From: an uncultured Clostridia bacterium
Lineage (GTDB): Bacteria; Bacillota; Clostridia; Christensenellales; Aristaeellaceae
Assembly (NCBI GenBank): GCA_934630705.1
Contig: CAKTWP010000002.1
Span: 62,001 to 126,000, forward strand
Reading direction: 5' to 3'
DNA: 64,000 nucleotides
The notes beneath the pieces were generated by a model. It was not told the origin of the DNA and ran no database searches. It saw nothing but the letters and a program-made list of their open reading frames with translations. This document shows, one piece after another, positions 50,253-58,414 of the stretch. The first letter of the stretch is position 1, and each line of letters begins with the position of its first letter. The position numbers and the translations under genes were made by a program.

Positions 50253-51971
50253 ATGGGCTATCGGGAAGAATATGAAGGCTGGCTGAAACGCTTTGCCAAC
50301 GATGCGGAAACGGTGCAGGAGCTGCAATCCATTGCCGGCGACGAAAAGGAAATCGAAGATCGGTTCTATACGGAATTGGCCTTTGGCACGGGCGGTCTGC
50401 GGGGCGTGCTGGGCATGGGCACCAACCGGATGAACGTGTATAATATCCGCCGGGCCACCATGGGCCTGGCCCATTATCTGCAGGCGCAGGGCATTGCGGA
50501 CAAGGGCGTGGTGATCGCCTTTGACAGCCGAATCAAAAGCGATGTGTTCGCCAAAGAAACGGCCCTGACCCTGGCGGCGGCGGGCATCAAAGCGTATCTG
50601 TTTGATGCGCTGCGGCCTGTGCCCATCCTGTCCTATGCGGTGCGGCATCTGGGCACGGCGGCGGGCGTGGTGATCACCGCCAGCCATAATCCGCCCCAGT
50701 ATAACGGCTATAAGGTGTATGCGTCCGATGGTGCGCAGATCGCCCCCGAGGCGGCCGATGCTGTTACCGGCTTCATCCGCGCCCTTGCCTATGAACAGTG
50801 CCAGCCCATGGCCGAGGCGGAAGCCCGGGAAAAGGGACTGCTGCAGATCGTGGGCAACCGGGAAGTGGACGACGATTATATCGCCATGGTCAAAACACTG
50901 GCCCAGCGGCCGGAGCTGCTGGAAAAGCGGGGCAAGGATCTGAACATCGTGTATACGCCCCTGCATGGCTCGGGCAATGTGCCGGTGCGCCGGCTGCTGC
51001 ATGAGCTGGGGGTCAGCCACGTGACGGTGGTGCCCCAGCAGGAAAAGCCGGATGGCCGTTTCCCCACCGTCACCGCTCCTAACCCCGAGGATCCCGCCGC
51101 TTTCAAGCTGGCCATTCCGCTGGCCAACGAAGTGGGGGCCACCACGGTGTTTGGCACGGATCCGGACTGCGACCGGCTGGGCGCCGCCGTGCGGGATGGC
51201 CAGGGCAATTTCCATACCCTCACCGGCAACCAGATCGCCTGCCTGATGCTGGACCATATCCTCAAAAGCCGGCAGGAAAAGGGCATTCTGGAAAAGAACG
51301 GCGCGGTGGTCAAGTCCGTGGTAAGCACGGAGCTGGCCCGGGCGATCTGCGAGCATTACGGCGTGAAGATGGTGGAAGTGCTCACGGGATTCAAATTTAT
51401 CGGCGAAAAAATTCAGCAGTTTGAAGAAACAGGGGATTACACCTTCCTGTTTGGCTTCGAGGAGAGCTTTGGCTATCTGTCCGGCACCCAGGTGCGGGAT
51501 AAGGATGGGGTGAATGCGTCCCTGCTGCTGTGCGAAGCCACCTGCGCCTGCATGGAGCGGGGCGAAACCCTCTATGACGCGCTGCAGCGGCTCTATCGCC
51601 AGTATGGTTATTTCAAGGAAACGGGCCTGTCCGTGGTGCTGCCGGGGAAGGATGGCGTGGAGAAAATGCAGGCCATCATGGCTGGCCTGCGCCAGACCCC
51701 GCCTGCGGAGCTGGCCGGTCTGCAGGTGACCGCCGTGCGGGATTTCCTGCGGGGCGTGCGCACGGAGGGCGAAAAGGAAGAGCCGCTGGATTTCCCCAAG
51801 TCCAATGTGCTGTATTTCGAGCTGGAGGGCGGCAACTGGGTCTGCATTCGTCCCAGCGGCACCGAGCCCAAGATCAAGCTCTATATCGCCACCCGGGCGC
51901 AGGATCAGGCTGCCGCGGATGAACGCAACGCCGCCCTGTCCGTCGCGGCCAAGGAGATGCTGGCGATCTGA
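50253..51971 (+). CDS. Alpha-D-phosphohexomutase (phosphoglucomutase/phosphomannomutase)
   Basis: A 572-residue enzyme moving phosphate between C1 and C6 of hexose phosphates. The active-site serine loop is VVITASHNPPQYNGYK (about 141-156), the Mg loop is FGTDPDCDRLGAAV (about 300), the sugar-binding loop is FGFEESFGYLSG and the phosphate loop near the C-terminus is IRPSGTEPKIKLY. It begins EWLKRFA-like (YEGWLKRFANDAET) as in PgcA of Firmicutes. AGGAGGAGGGATGCGCA precedes the ATG. Confidence 0.94.
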   Translation: MGYREEYEGWLKRFANDAETVQELQSIAGDEKEIEDRFYTELAFGTGGLRGVLGMGTNRMNVYNIRRATMGLAHYLQAQGIADKGVVIAFDSRIKSDVFAKETALTLAAAGIKAYLFDALRPVPILSYAVRHLGTAAGVVITASHNPPQYNGYKVYASDGAQIAPEAADAVTGFIRALAYEQCQPMAEAEAREKGLLQIVGNREVDDDYIAMVKTLAQRPELLEKRGKDLNIVYTPLHGSGNVPVRRLLHELGVSHVTVVPQQEKPDGRFPTVTAPNPEDPAAFKLAIPLANEVGATTVFGTDPDCDRLGAAVRDGQGNFHTLTGNQIACLMLDHILKSRQEKGILEKNGAVVKSVVSTELARAICEHYGVKMVEVLTGFKFIGEKIQQFEETGDYTFLFGFEESFGYLSGTQVRDKDGVNASLLLCEATCACMERGETLYDALQRLYRQYGYFKETGLSVVLPGKDGVEKMQAIMAGLRQTPPAELAGLQVTAVRDFLRGVRTEGEKEEPLDFPKSNVLYFELEGGNWVCIRPSGTEPKIKLYIATRAQDQAAADERNAALSVAAKEMLAI

Positions 51972-51996
51972 AGCCATTAAAAAAGCAGAATACGAT

Positions 51997-52036
51997 GCGG
52001 GAGGAAGCTTTTTGAAAAGCGTCCTTCCGCATTTTT
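51997..52036 (+). terminator. Terminator resembling a dispersed-element arm
   Basis: GCGGGAGGAAGCTTTT / AAAAGCGTCCTTCCGC followed by ATTTTTC. It is nearly the same hairpin as 4858-4893, here in use as a terminator. Confidence 0.75.
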
Positions 52037-52114
52037 CTTCATCCGGTTTTTGCAAGGATTTCTCCGCCCTTGTTCATTCTGTGCAGTTTTCCTTATTTTT
52101 CTGCGTTTTCGTCA

Positions 52115-52143
52115 TTGCGCTTTCCCTGGAATGCCGATACAAT
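52115..52143 (+). promoter_or_regulatory. Promoter of the metallophosphoesterase gene
   Basis: TTGCGC (52115-52120), 17-bp spacer, TACAAT (52138-52143). Confidence 0.65.
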
Positions 52144-52180
52144 GGCCTTACATCCCAGAGAAAAGGGGAGCGATGAAAAC

Positions 52181-53182
52181 ATGCCCAGGGGAAAACGACC
52201 GCTCTGGCTTCGGAAGCTGCGCACAGCCACCGTCGCCGCGCCCAGTCTGGTGCGGGTGCGTCTGGCGGCGCGCCGTCCCGTTGAGCCGGACGCCGCGCTG
52301 CGGCTGGCACTGATTGCCGATCTGCATACCGACGCGGACCCGTACCGGGATCGCAGCAACGTGCTGCGCCGGGCCTTTGCGGGCATGATGGCCCAGTGCC
52401 GGGGATATGATGGGGTGGTGGCCGCCGGGGATCTGACCAATTCCGCCCATCCCCGGGAATACGCGCTGCTGCTTGGGCTGCTGCGGGCCTATTTTCCAGG
52501 GGCGCTGGAACGCATGATTCCCCAGATGGGCAATCATGACGCCCGGGGAACCAGCATCGATCCGGACTTTCCCCAGGCCTGCCGGTTGTTTCAGGATTTC
52601 TGCGGGCAATGCGGGCTGCAGGCGCGGCGCAACTATTTTGCCGTCCGGAAGAAAGCACACACATTTCTGGTGCTGGGCACAGAGCGGCTTTTGCAAAACG
52701 AGGCCTATCTTTCCGATGCGCAGTTTGAATGGCTGGAACAGGAGCTGGCCCGGGCCTGCGCCGAGGGGAAGCCGGTGTTTGTGGTTTGCCATCAGCCGCC
52801 CCACGGCCGCAATCAGGTGGACCAGCGTTGGCCCGAGGGCGCTCTGGGCGCGGAATCCCAGCGGCTGGATGCGCTGCTGCTGCGCTATGGGCAAAAGGCG
52901 CGGGCGCCGATCATCTATATCAGCGGGCATTTGCATAAGCGTTCCCCCGCCGCCTTTGAGCAGGCAGGGCAGAATGTGTATTATCTGAATTTGCCGGGCC
53001 TGCTGGATTGCGGCTGCGCCCCCCGGGGAACCATGCGGGCTGGGGGAGAAGGGTTCGTGCTGGCGGCGGAAAACGGAAAAGTCACCCTTCAGGGAATAAA
53101 CTTTATCACCGGAAAACGCCATCCGGAGCAGCGCTATGAAATTCTCTATGGGGCGCCGGGGGATGAAGCCATGCCGAAATAA
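52181..53182 (+). CDS. Calcineurin-like metallophosphoesterase
   Basis: 333 residues from the ATG at 52181 with GGGGAG upstream. The di-metal motifs are in order: LIADLHTDADPYRD (D and H), VVAAGDLTNSAHPRE (GD), PQMGNHDARG (GNHD), FVVCHQPPHGR (H) and YISGHLHKRSP (GHxH). A basic N-terminal stretch (PRGKRPLWLRKLR) without a membrane segment precedes them. Substrate unknown; such enzymes act on phosphoesters of lipids, nucleotides or proteins. Confidence 0.9.
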   Translation: MPRGKRPLWLRKLRTATVAAPSLVRVRLAARRPVEPDAALRLALIADLHTDADPYRDRSNVLRRAFAGMMAQCRGYDGVVAAGDLTNSAHPREYALLLGLLRAYFPGALERMIPQMGNHDARGTSIDPDFPQACRLFQDFCGQCGLQARRNYFAVRKKAHTFLVLGTERLLQNEAYLSDAQFEWLEQELARACAEGKPVFVVCHQPPHGRNQVDQRWPEGALGAESQRLDALLLRYGQKARAPIIYISGHLHKRSPAAFEQAGQNVYYLNLPGLLDCGCAPRGTMRAGGEGFVLAAENGKVTLQGINFITGKRHPEQRYEILYGAPGDEAMPK

Positions 53183-53240
53183 AGGGCAGCGATGGCGGCA
53201 TGCGCAGCTGTTCTTTGTCTGTGCTTTTGCGGGAATGCCC

Positions 53241-53269
53241 TTGCGCGGGCGGGGGGATTTCTCTATAAT
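53241..53269 (+). promoter_or_regulatory. Promoter of lysA
   Basis: TTGCGC (53241-53246), 17-bp spacer, TATAAT (53264-53269). Confidence 0.7.
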
Positions 53270-53273
53270 GAAG

Positions 53274-53301
53274 GCCGAAGGAGAGAAAACGCTCCTTCGG
53301 C
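53274..53301 (+). promoter_or_regulatory. 5'-terminal hairpin of the lysA transcript
   Basis: A perfect 10-bp stem GCCGAAGGAG / CTCCTTCGGC starts at the predicted transcript 5' end and is followed by TATTGATTTT. It could stabilise the mRNA or act as a weak terminator. Confidence 0.5.
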
Positions 53302-53332
53302 TATTGATTTTAGAACCGAAGAGGAACAGAAC

Positions 53333-54568
53333 ATGCCGAATTTTTCTTTGCCCGATTCCGTTTTTGAGGCGGCGGCCAGCCGCTTCCCCACGCCCTTCCA
53401 TCTGTACAATGAACAGGGTATTCGAGAAAACGCCCGCCGTATCAATCAGGCCTTTGCCTGGGCTCCCCATTATAAGGAATATTTCGCGGTTAAGGCCCTG
53501 CCCAACCCGCATATTTTAGAAATCTTCAAGCAGGAGGGATGCGGCCTGGATTGCTCCAGCGAGTGCGAGCTGCTGCTGGCGGAGCGGGGTGGTTTTTCCG
53601 GGGAGGACATTATGTTCAGCGCCAATGCCATGCCACCTGCCGAATTCGATCATGCCCGCCGTCTGGGTGCGATCGTGAATCTGGATGACTGCAGCGATAT
53701 TGACACCCTGGCCGCCCACGGCGGCATCCCGGAAACCATCTGCGTTCGCTTTAATCCCGGCGGCACCTTTTCCCTGGGCACGCAGATCATGGGCGCGCCG
53801 GGAGAATCCAAATACGGCTGGACCCGGGAACAGCTTCTTCCCGGCTTGAACCGGCTGCGGGAGCTGGGGGCGAAGCAGTTTGGGCTTCATGCGTTCCTGG
53901 CCAGCAACACCACCGACCACAGCTATTATCCCAAGCTGGCGGGCATCCTCCTTGCTCTGGGCAAGGAGCTGGCACCCCAATGCGGGCTGCGGTTCGCGTT
54001 TGTGAATCTGTCCGGCGGGGTGGGCATTCCCTATCAGCCCGATCAGCCTGCGGCAGATATTTTGAAGATCGGCGCGGCGGTGGAGCAGGAATATCGCCAA
54101 ATTTTGGGCGATCCCCGGGAAGCGGGGGTGGGGATCAAAACGGAGCTGGGCCGGTTCATGACGGGGCCCCAGGGCTGGCTGGTCACCCGGGCGGTGCATG
54201 AAAAGAAAATTTACCGGGATTACATTGGCGTGGACGCCTGCGCGGCGAACCTGATGCGCCCGGTCATGTATGGCGCGTATCATCATATCCATGTGTGCGG
54301 CAAGCGGGATTGGCCCTGCGATCATGTGTATGATGTGACCGGATGCCTGTGCGAAAACAACGACAAGTTTGCCGTGAATCGCCCGCTGCCAAAGATTCAG
54401 CTGGGGGATCTGCTGGTGATCCACGATACCGGCGCTCACGGCTTCTGCATGGGGTATCAGTATAACGGCCGGCTGCGCAGCGCGGAAATTCTCTATCGCG
54501 CCGATGGCAGCTTCCAGCTTATCCGCCGGGCCGAAACCCCCGAGGATTATTTCGCCACGCTGGTGTGA
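53333..54568 (+). CDS. lysA: Diaminopimelate decarboxylase family protein
   Basis: 411 residues from the ATG at 53333 (GAGGAACAGAAC upstream). PLP-binding K54 is in EYFAVKALPNPHIL. FNLSGG-like VNLSGGVGIPYQPDQP holds the phosphate-binding glycine loop; VGIKTELGRFM is the E-x-G-R motif; VIHDTGAHGFCMGYQYNGRL carries the C-terminal active-site residues. This is the fold-type III decarboxylase family; the motifs fit LysA (meso-diaminopimelate to lysine) better than ornithine or carboxynorspermidine decarboxylases, though this is not certain. Confidence 0.8.
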   Translation: MPNFSLPDSVFEAAASRFPTPFHLYNEQGIRENARRINQAFAWAPHYKEYFAVKALPNPHILEIFKQEGCGLDCSSECELLLAERGGFSGEDIMFSANAMPPAEFDHARRLGAIVNLDDCSDIDTLAAHGGIPETICVRFNPGGTFSLGTQIMGAPGESKYGWTREQLLPGLNRLRELGAKQFGLHAFLASNTTDHSYYPKLAGILLALGKELAPQCGLRFAFVNLSGGVGIPYQPDQPAADILKIGAAVEQEYRQILGDPREAGVGIKTELGRFMTGPQGWLVTRAVHEKKIYRDYIGVDACAANLMRPVMYGAYHHIHVCGKRDWPCDHVYDVTGCLCENNDKFAVNRPLPKIQLGDLLVIHDTGAHGFCMGYQYNGRLRSAEILYRADGSFQLIRRAETPEDYFATLV

Positions 54569-54589
54569 TGGAAAACGGGGACATTGTAG

Positions 54590-54825
54590 TGAAATCGTTC
54601 CTTGTGGCCAAAGAACGTTTCCGCCTGTACCCCTTCCGGGAAAGCGATAGGGATAAAAACGGAACACATCCTGTCAGTAATGTGCCCCAGATGGGAGAGA
54701 AACGAAAATGCTGTCGTTTCTTTTCCCGTCTGGGGCACATTACCGATTGTGTGAAAATCTGTTTTTATCCCGGCAGGTTTTCGGGTGGGCGCGGGAGGGG
54801 GGCGCAAAAGCCTCCTCCCGCAATA
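54590..54825. repeat. Dispersed palindromic element, copy H (complete)
   Basis: Left hairpin CGTTCCTTG / CAAAGAACG, then GGGATAAAAACGGAACACAT. The centre is AATGTGCCCCAGATGGGA / TTCCCGTCTGGGGCACATT. The right side is TGTTTTTATCCCGGCAGG, then a hairpin ending CCTCCTCCCGC. The left tail GGATAAAAAC-GGA pairs with the right TC-TGTTTTTATCC, so the element is one long palindrome. It lies between convergent lysA and the chromate transporter genes. Confidence 0.88.
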
Positions 54826-54839
54826 TTTTCCATTGCTGA

Positions 54840-55391
54840 TTAAACCAGCAGATACAGCCCCAGCCCGGCTGCGCCGGAAGCGAAAATCACCAGAATGGGG
54901 TTGAGCTTGCCCTTGCGCAGGGCGATAAGGGCGGCAATAAAAATCCCGGCGGCGATCCAGTCCGTCTGCGCAAGGGTCATAGCGCCGGGAAACACGGCGT
55001 TAAGCAGAATGCTCAGCCCGGCCCCGGCAATCAGCGCCACGATCACCGGCCGCAGCGAGGACAGCACCTCCTGAAACAGCGCCATGCTTTTGAACCGCCT
55101 GTAAATGTACGCCAGCAGCGATACGATGATGCACGATGGCAGAATGCATCCCATCGTGGCAATCAGCGCGCCTGGAATCCCCGCCACCCGGATGCCCACG
55201 AACGTGGCTCCGTTTACCGCAATGGGCCCCGGGGTCATTTCCGCGATGGTCACCAGATTGGCAAACTCCTGCATGGTCAGCCAGCCGTGGCGCTCCACCA
55301 CCTGGGCCTGAATCAGCGGCATGGCCGCATAGCCCCCGCCGATGCTGAACAGCCCGATCTGCAGGAAGCTGAGAAACAGCTGCATCAGCAT
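54840..55391 (-). CDS. Chromate transporter, second half-size subunit (ChrA family)
   Basis: A 183-residue membrane protein. LFSIGGGYAAMPLIQAQVVE, EFANLVTIAEMTPGPIAVNG and ATMGCILPSCIIV are the Chr-family signatures (FxxGGxxAxxP and TPGP). Half-size Chr proteins act in pairs (established knowledge). The start overlaps the preceding subunit gene by 7 nt. Physiological substrate may be an anion other than chromate. Confidence 0.9.
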   Translation of the reverse strand: MLMQLFLSFLQIGLFSIGGGYAAMPLIQAQVVERHGWLTMQEFANLVTIAEMTPGPIAVNGATFVGIRVAGIPGALIATMGCILPSCIIVSLLAYIYRRFKSMALFQEVLSSLRPVIVALIAGAGLSILLNAVFPGAMTLAQTDWIAAGIFIAALIALRKGKLNPILVIFASGAAGLGLYLLV

Positions 55392-55960
55392 TTTTCCTGC
55401 GCCTCCCTGCGTTTTTTCAGCGCCAGCGCCTTGATCACGCCGATGACCGCCGCCGCCAGAATCAGATACACCACATTGACGTTTGCAAAGAAGGACAGCC
55501 CGAACGCCGCGGCCAGCAGCACGGCGTTAAAAGCCTTTTCGCCCTTGAACACCTGGCCGCCCAGGCTGAGCACCACATCGAAAATCACTGCGGCCACCCC
55601 GGCCTGCATTCCCCGCAGCGCCAGCGCCACGAACCGGTTGGCGGCGAAGGCAGCATAGAAAAAGGCAATCGCCGCCAGAATCAGCATGGGGGGCAGGATG
55701 GTGCCGATCACGGAAAGCAGCATTCCCGGCAGCCCGCCGATTTTCCAGCCCACCAGCACCGCCGCGTTCACCGCAATCGCTCCCGGCGATGCCTGGGCCA
55801 GGGCGGTGTAATCCAGCATTTCCTGCTCATCCAGCCAGTGCAGCTCGTCCACATATTTGCGCTTCATCAGCGTCACGATCACAAAGCCCCCGCCGAAGGT
55901 GCAGGCGCTGATTATGAATGAATTCACAAACAGCGTCAGCAGCCGGTTTTTTGCTTGCAT
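55385..55960 (-). CDS. Chromate transporter, first half-size subunit (ChrA family)
   Basis: A 191-residue membrane protein. ISACTFGGGFVIVTLMKRKY, MLDYTALAQASPGAIAVNAA and VIGTILPPMLILAAIAFF correspond to the same family motifs with SPG in place of TPG. Together with the overlapping downstream gene it forms a Chr3N-Chr3C-type pair. A promoter with TTTACA and TATAAT lies upstream. Confidence 0.9.
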   Translation of the reverse strand: MQAKNRLLTLFVNSFIISACTFGGGFVIVTLMKRKYVDELHWLDEQEMLDYTALAQASPGAIAVNAAVLVGWKIGGLPGMLLSVIGTILPPMLILAAIAFFYAAFAANRFVALALRGMQAGVAAVIFDVVLSLGGQVFKGEKAFNAVLLAAAFGLSFFANVNVVYLILAAAVIGVIKALALKKRREAQEKC

Positions 55961-55996
55961 GCCCTTGTCCTCTCTTTCATGTCGTCAACGCTTCCC

Positions 55997-56025
55997 ATTA
56001 TAGCCCAGGGCAGGACGATTGTAAA
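55997..56025 (-). promoter_or_regulatory. Promoter of the chromate transporter pair
   Basis: The minus strand has TTTACA (56025-56020), 17-bp spacer and TATAAT (56002-55997). Confidence 0.7.
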
Positions 56026-56252
56026 GCCTTATCCTGCGGGCGGGTGCGTCTGAGTCGCTTCGCCTGGTGTCTGCGATCTTCAGCGCACTGGCGGCGGCCG
56101 GTTCTCTCCTTCTCCTGAAGGAAAGCACCCATCGCATGTTTTCTCTTTTGCAGCTTTCAGGAAAGGAACGTTCCGGCGCATTTTTTCGCACCCCCCTTCT
56201 TTACTTTTTTGGGATTGTGTGGTATTGTTGAGGGAGCGAGGGGGGAGGATGG

Positions 56253-56732
56253 ATGATTGCCGTGGCGCAGGTGGAAATCGCTTTGCAGCCCTGGCTTGGC
56301 GTGCGCCTGTCCCGGGCGCTGTTTCCTTTCATGGAGGAAATCGCCAGCCTGCTCAACGGCTATTCTGCCCATCGTGCCCCGCCCGATACCCTGTTTCACC
56401 AGCTGGACAGCCTGCTTTTCCGCGCCGTGCGGGAGCAGACGGGCGGCTCCATGCTGGCCATGCTGCAGGACGGCAGCTGGATCCGCATTCAGGTGGAGGA
56501 TTTTGCCACCATGGCCGATGATCTGCTGCTGCTGGTGTTTCAGCTTTTTCCGGTGGACAGCTTTCATCTGCTGCTGCTCAGGGATTATTCCATGCGCCAA
56601 TCCAGCCTTGCGGCGCTGCGGGTGCTTTATACCCGCTTTGCGGCGCTGCAAACGCCCGGGGAATTGGAGACCATTGCTTCCGTGGCCCGGGCCTGCCATC
56701 CGGCGTTTCGGCTGCGGGGCTGGCTGGATTGA
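56253..56732 (+). CDS. Hypothetical protein upstream of parA
   Basis: A 159-residue protein with GGGGGGAGG before the ATG. It looks mainly helical (VRLSRALFPFMEEIASLLNG, MADDLLLLVFQLFPVDSFHL) with no membrane segment or known motif. It may be co-transcribed with parA, 35 nt downstream. Not recognised. Confidence 0.65.
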   Translation: MIAVAQVEIALQPWLGVRLSRALFPFMEEIASLLNGYSAHRAPPDTLFHQLDSLLFRAVREQTGGSMLAMLQDGSWIRIQVEDFATMADDLLLLVFQLFPVDSFHLLLLRDYSMRQSSLAALRVLYTRFAALQTPGELETIASVARACHPAFRLRGWLD

Positions 56733-56767
56733 CGGCTTGACGCACTGTATATAAAGAAGGGTTTGCA

Positions 56768-57544
56768 TTGGGAAAGATTATTTGCATTGCCAATCAGAAG
56801 GGCGGCGTGGGCAAGACCACCACGGCCGTGAACCTGGCCGCCTGCCTGGCTGCGGAGGGCAAGAAGGTGCTGCTGGTGGATATGGATCCCCAGGGCAACG
56901 CCTCCAGCGGCCTGGGCGTGAAGGCAGGAAAAAAGACGGTTTATGAAGCGCTGCTGGGGGAATGCACCCTGGAAAGCACCTTTCAGAAAACGCCGCAGAA
57001 AACCCTCACCGTGGCGCCCTCGGATATTCGCCTGGCGGGCGCGGAGCTGGAGCTGGCCAATATGGACCGGCGGGAGTTTCGCATGCGGGCGGCGCTGGAG
57101 GCGGTGAAGGGGCAGTTTGGCTATCTGATCATTGACTGCCCGCCGTCCTTGGGGCTGCTGACCATTAACGCCCTCACCGCGGCGCAGAGCATCCTGATTC
57201 CCATCCAGTGTGAATATTATGCGCTGGAGGGAGTGACGGCGCTGATGAACACGGTGCAGCGGGTGAAGCGCGGGCTGAACCCCGGGCTGGAGATCGAGGG
57301 CGTGGTAATGACCATGCTGGACGGCCGCACCAATCTGGGACTGCAGGTGGTGGATCAGGTGAAAAAGCATTTCCGGGGCAAGGTGTTTTCCACCACGATT
57401 CCCCGCAACGTGCGCCTGGGCGAGGCCCCCAGCCATGGGCTGCCCATTCATCTGTATGATCCCCGCAGCACCGGGGCGGAGGCCTATCAGGCTCTGGCTC
57501 GGGAGGTATTGCGCCGGAATGGGGACACGCTCATCAGCCGTTAA
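56768..57544 (+). CDS. parA: Chromosome partitioning ATPase ParA/Soj
   Basis: A 258-residue protein from a TTG start (AAGAAGGG upstream). The deviant Walker A ANQKGGVGKTTTAVNLAACL is at about 9-28, Walker A' VLLVDMDPQGN at about 37-47 and Walker B LIIDCPPSLG at about 117-126. In Firmicutes Soj acts with Spo0J in origin segregation and, in spore formers, in control of replication and sporulation entry (established knowledge). ParB follows after 18 nt. Confidence 0.97.
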   Translation: MGKIICIANQKGGVGKTTTAVNLAACLAAEGKKVLLVDMDPQGNASSGLGVKAGKKTVYEALLGECTLESTFQKTPQKTLTVAPSDIRLAGAELELANMDRREFRMRAALEAVKGQFGYLIIDCPPSLGLLTINALTAAQSILIPIQCEYYALEGVTALMNTVQRVKRGLNPGLEIEGVVMTMLDGRTNLGLQVVDQVKKHFRGKVFSTTIPRNVRLGEAPSHGLPIHLYDPRSTGAEAYQALAREVLRRNGDTLISR

Positions 57545-57562
57545 GCAAGGGAGGCCATTGCC

Positions 57563-58414
57563 ATGAAAAAGCCCGGGCTGGGCCGCGGCCTGGATGCGCT
57601 GCTGCCCGAAACCAATGATCTGAATAATACCGTAAGCATGATTTCCATCACGGAGCTGGACCGGAATCCCGATCAGCCCCGCCGGGATTTTGACGAAGAA
57701 GCTCTGCAGACGCTGGCTGATTCCGTGAAGGAAGCCGGCGTGCTGCAGCCCCTTTTGGTGGTGGAGCAGAACGGGCGGTATCGCATTGTGGCGGGGGAGC
57801 GCCGGTTCCGGGCGGCTCGGCTGGCTGGGCTGGACGCGGTGCCCTGCATCGTGCGGGATTTCACCCCCGAGGAGCAGATGGAGGCCGCGCTGATTGAAAA
57901 CATCCAGCGGGAAGACCTGAACGCCATGGAAGAAGCCGCCGCCATCCGGCAATTGATGGAAAGCTGCGGCTATACCCAGGAAAAGGCCGCGAAACGGCTG
58001 GGCAAGTCCCGGCCTGTGGTGGCCAATATGCTGCGGCTGCTCACGCTGCCGGAGCCTGTGCAGGCACTGGTGAAGGCGGGCAAGCTGTCCGCCGGGCATG
58101 CGCGGGTGCTGGCCGGGCTGGACGACGAGGCCCAGCAGCTGGCCCTGGCGGATAAAACCGTGCGGGAAAGCCTGAGCGTTCGTGCACTGGAAAAACTGGC
58201 GGCCCAGCCGGTACCGGTGAAAAAGGAAAAGCCGGAGCCCCGGCCCCTGCCGCTGGAGCTGCAGGACATGGAAAAGAAAATGCTGGATACCCTGGGCCTG
58301 CGCACCACCATCCGCGGCAACCGCAAGCATGGGAAAATCACCTTGCAGTATTATAACGAGGATGAGCTGGAGCGGCTCTATCAATGCCTGGAAATGCTGG
58401 AGGGGCGGCAATGA
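57563..58414 (+). CDS. parB: Chromosome partitioning protein ParB/Spo0J
   Basis: A 283-residue CTPase and DNA-binding clamp. It opens KKPGLGRGLDALLPE. The CTP-binding N domain has LDRNPDQPRRDFDEEALQTL and RYRIVAGERRFRAARLAGL; ENIQREDLNAMEEAAA leads into the helix-turn-helix YTQEKAAKRLGKSRPVVANML. The C-terminal dimer domain is short. Its stop overlaps the next gene's ATG. No parS palindrome was noticed in this window. Confidence 0.96.
   Translation: MKKPGLGRGLDALLPETNDLNNTVSMISITELDRNPDQPRRDFDEEALQTLADSVKEAGVLQPLLVVEQNGRYRIVAGERRFRAARLAGLDAVPCIVRDFTPEEQMEAALIENIQREDLNAMEEAAAIRQLMESCGYTQEKAAKRLGKSRPVVANMLRLLTLPEPVQALVKAGKLSAGHARVLAGLDDEAQQLALADKTVRESLSVRALEKLAAQPVPVKKEKPEPRPLPLELQDMEKKMLDTLGLRTTIRGNRKHGKITLQYYNEDELERLYQCLEMLEGRQ

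Noticed and set aside
54840..55960. Chromate resistance island
   Set aside because: The ChrA pair stands alone without regulators or mobile genes; split Chr transporters are common in gut Clostridia genomes.
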